A stretch of 7,231 nt of DNA from Bacillota bacterium. Lineage in GTDB: Bacteria > Bacillota_E > Sulfobacillia > Sulfobacillales > Sulfobacillaceae. How positions within the stretch are numbered: position 1 is the first letter of the stretch; every line of letters starts with the position of its first letter. The stretch covers positions 1 through 7,231 of the forward strand of contig JAKADW010000099.1 of the NCBI GenBank assembly GCA_021820165.1. The letters run 5' to 3'. The position numbers and the translations under genes are program-made. Under the pieces are notes generated by a model. The model was not told the DNA's origin. It searched no databases and saw only the letters and a list, made by a program, of their open reading frames with translations. This document shows positions 6,140-7,231 of this stretch, piece after piece.

Positions 6140-6670
6140 ATGGCGATAACAAGCCGAGAACGCGCGTTTCGTAGTGTTTGTGGCCAATTTGCTACCGGCA
6201 TTACGGTCCTTGCTATTCCGCATCCCGACGGCGCTGTGCACGGGATGACCGCCAACGCCTTCGTGTCGCTCTCGCTGCGGCCGCTTCTCGTGGGGGTAAG
6301 CCTTCAAGCCACAAGCTATTCCCACACCCTGTTGTCTGCCCCGGAGGCCGGCCCATTCTCCATTAGCGTGTTGAATCGACATCAGCAGTCGATTGCCCAG
6401 CAATTTTCCGGGAATGGGCCGATGGCCGAGTACACGATCTGGCACCATACCCCAAACGGGGTGCCGGTGATTCGGGGTGCCTTGGCCTGGTTGCAATGCC
6501 ATGTCCAAGATCGGGTCCCAACCGGGGACCACTTCCTCTATGTGGGGGCGGTCGATGACTTTTCATGGAGCGGCGACGGAGCCGATCCCTTGCTATTTTA
6601 TGGGGGTTCTTATTACCATGGAATTAACGAGGCAGGTGCCTCCGTCGACTGGTCGTTATTGGAACAGTAA
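6140..6670 (+). CDS. hpaC: Flavin:NAD(P)H reductase, HpaC-type
   Basis: A 176-residue single-domain flavin reductase that should supply reduced flavin to the HpaB oxygenase. Family marks are FATGITVLA (17-25), GMTANAFVSLSLRPLLVGVSL in the flavin-phosphate loop (35-55), SHTLL, the PFSISVLN strand with QQSIAQQFSG (82-91), GDHFLYVGAV (129-138), and LLFYGGSYY near the end (151-159). Length is normal for HpaC. ATG 6140 follows AAAGGGG at 6127-6133, 15 bases after the hpaD stop. It lies two genes after hpaB, with the dioxygenase gene between oxygenase and reductase. Whether it prefers FAD or FMN, NADH or NADPH cannot be read off by eye. Other flavin reductases of the same fold serve different hydroxylases, so the assignment leans on context. 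Confidence 0.9.
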   Translation: MAITSRERAFRSVCGQFATGITVLAIPHPDGAVHGMTANAFVSLSLRPLLVGVSLQATSYSHTLLSAPEAGPFSISVLNRHQQSIAQQFSGNGPMAEYTIWHHTPNGVPVIRGALAWLQCHVQDRVPTGDHFLYVGAVDDFSWSGDGADPLLFYGGSYYHGINEAGASVDWSLLEQ

Positions 6671-6683
6671 GGGGAGCGGCACA

Positions 6684-7231
6684 TTGAAAGATCGACACTA
6701 TGACGTGGTGCAACTTGGATTAGGTGTGATGGGTCTCGCGACCGTAGAGGCGAGCAGTCGAAGAGGTTTCAAAACCCTAGGCATCGAGCAATTTGACAGT
6801 CCATTACATGCTTATGGGTCTTCATACGGGCCAACCCGCATGATTCGCCAGGCTTACTATGAGGATCCTCGTTACGTGCCCTTGGTTTTGTCGGCCTACC
6901 GGGCCTGGAGTGATTTGGAGAAGTGGGCAAGCCAAACTCTGCTGTTGCCAGGAGGAGGCTTGGTGGTAGGGGCGTCGTCTTCCCCAGTGGTGCGCGGCGC
7001 ACGCCAGTCGGCTATGGCGCATGGTCTACCGTTCGATGTGGTAGGAGTAGAAGAGTTGTTCCCGCGATATGGTCTAGGCGCGGGCCACGACACCGTAGCG
7101 CTTTTTGAGCCGGGGGCGGGAGTACTGAAGGCCGCCGATGCACTGCACGTGCTCCACCAAAAGGCCCAGCACCAAGGCGCGGAATTCCAATTCGATACCA
7201 GGATTTCGTGCATTTCGGGGCAGGTGGGATC
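6684..7231 (+). CDS. Monomeric sarcosine oxidase / N-methyl-amino-acid oxidase-like FAD enzyme, N-terminal part
   Basis: The frame runs from TTG 6684 off the right edge: 182 complete codons of a family protein normally about 370-390 long. The dinucleotide-binding motif LGLGVMG (11-17) is followed by GIEQFD (33-38), whose acidic residue Glu35 would bind the adenosine ribose. Next come the MSOX/MTOX signature GSSYGPTRMIRQAYYED (45-61) and YVPLVLSAYRAW. The family oxidises N-methyl or primary amine groups of amino acids with O2, giving an aldehyde and hydrogen peroxide; the covalent FAD cysteine would be in the missing half. I chose TTG because AAGGGGAG lies at 6669-6676 and no ATG or GTG fits ahead of the motif. 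The gap to hpaC is 13 bases, so it shares the operon. The substrate is unknown. Confidence 0.85.
   Translation, partial: MKDRHYDVVQLGLGVMGLATVEASSRRGFKTLGIEQFDSPLHAYGSSYGPTRMIRQAYYEDPRYVPLVLSAYRAWSDLEKWASQTLLLPGGGLVVGASSSPVVRGARQSAMAHGLPFDVVGVEELFPRYGLGAGHDTVALFEPGAGVLKAADALHVLHQKAQHQGAEFQFDTRISCISGQVG

Noticed and set aside
6896..7213. Long - strand frame opposite the oxidase gene
   Set aside because: The + strand frame carries a clear FAD-binding motif and MSOX signature; the antisense translation is low-complexity.
1..7231. CRISPR array, tRNA, rRNA or riboswitch
   Set aside because: No regularly spaced repeats, cloverleaf or known aptamer core was recognised by eye on either strand.

Overview
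The window looks like chromosomal DNA of a Gram-positive bacterium, probably Bacillota. Strong AGGAGG-type ribosome sites precede most genes, GTG and TTG starts occur, and the aromatic-degradation genes resemble those of Bacillus, Geobacillus and Thermus. A Sulfobacillus- or Alicyclobacillus-like organism is possible, but this is an impression from protein character and not a proven assignment.

Left edge (1-171): the last 56 codons of an O-methyltransferase on the + strand. Positions 217 to about 600 on the - strand hold the decayed C-terminal part of an ISL3-type transposase, in which the catalytic glutamate of the DDE triad appears to be glycine. From about 601 to 1140 I see no gene. That stretch holds only a UUCG-capped hairpin and a short palindrome, and may be further wreckage of the insertion.

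Right side (about 1149-7231): one + strand operon. A promoter region with three copies of CAATGGT and several GntR-like palindromes precedes a GntR/FCD repressor gene. The genes after it are packed tightly: a DapA/NAL-family class I aldolase or synthase, a single-domain fumarylacetoacetate hydrolase (FAH) protein of HpaG type, the FADH2-dependent oxygenase HpaB, the extradiol dioxygenase HpaD, the flavin reductase HpaC, and a monomeric sarcosine oxidase-like flavoenzyme cut by the window end. Gaps run from -1 to 29 nt. Two junctions are TAATG stop/start overlaps, and no terminator is visible.

Inferred pathway: HpaC supplies reduced flavin to HpaB, which hydroxylates 4-hydroxyphenylacetate to homoprotocatechuate (3,4-dihydroxyphenylacetate). 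HpaD opens that ring between C2 and C3. The FAH protein would act in the isomerisation/decarboxylation part of the lower pathway. The DapA homologue could take the final pyruvate-releasing aldolase step normally done by HpaI. No gene for the semialdehyde dehydrogenase HpaE, the hydratase HpaH or a classical HpaI is seen here; they may lie beyond 7231, be elsewhere, or be replaced. The terminal oxidase hints that the natural substrate may enter as an N-methylated or primary amine, which is speculative.
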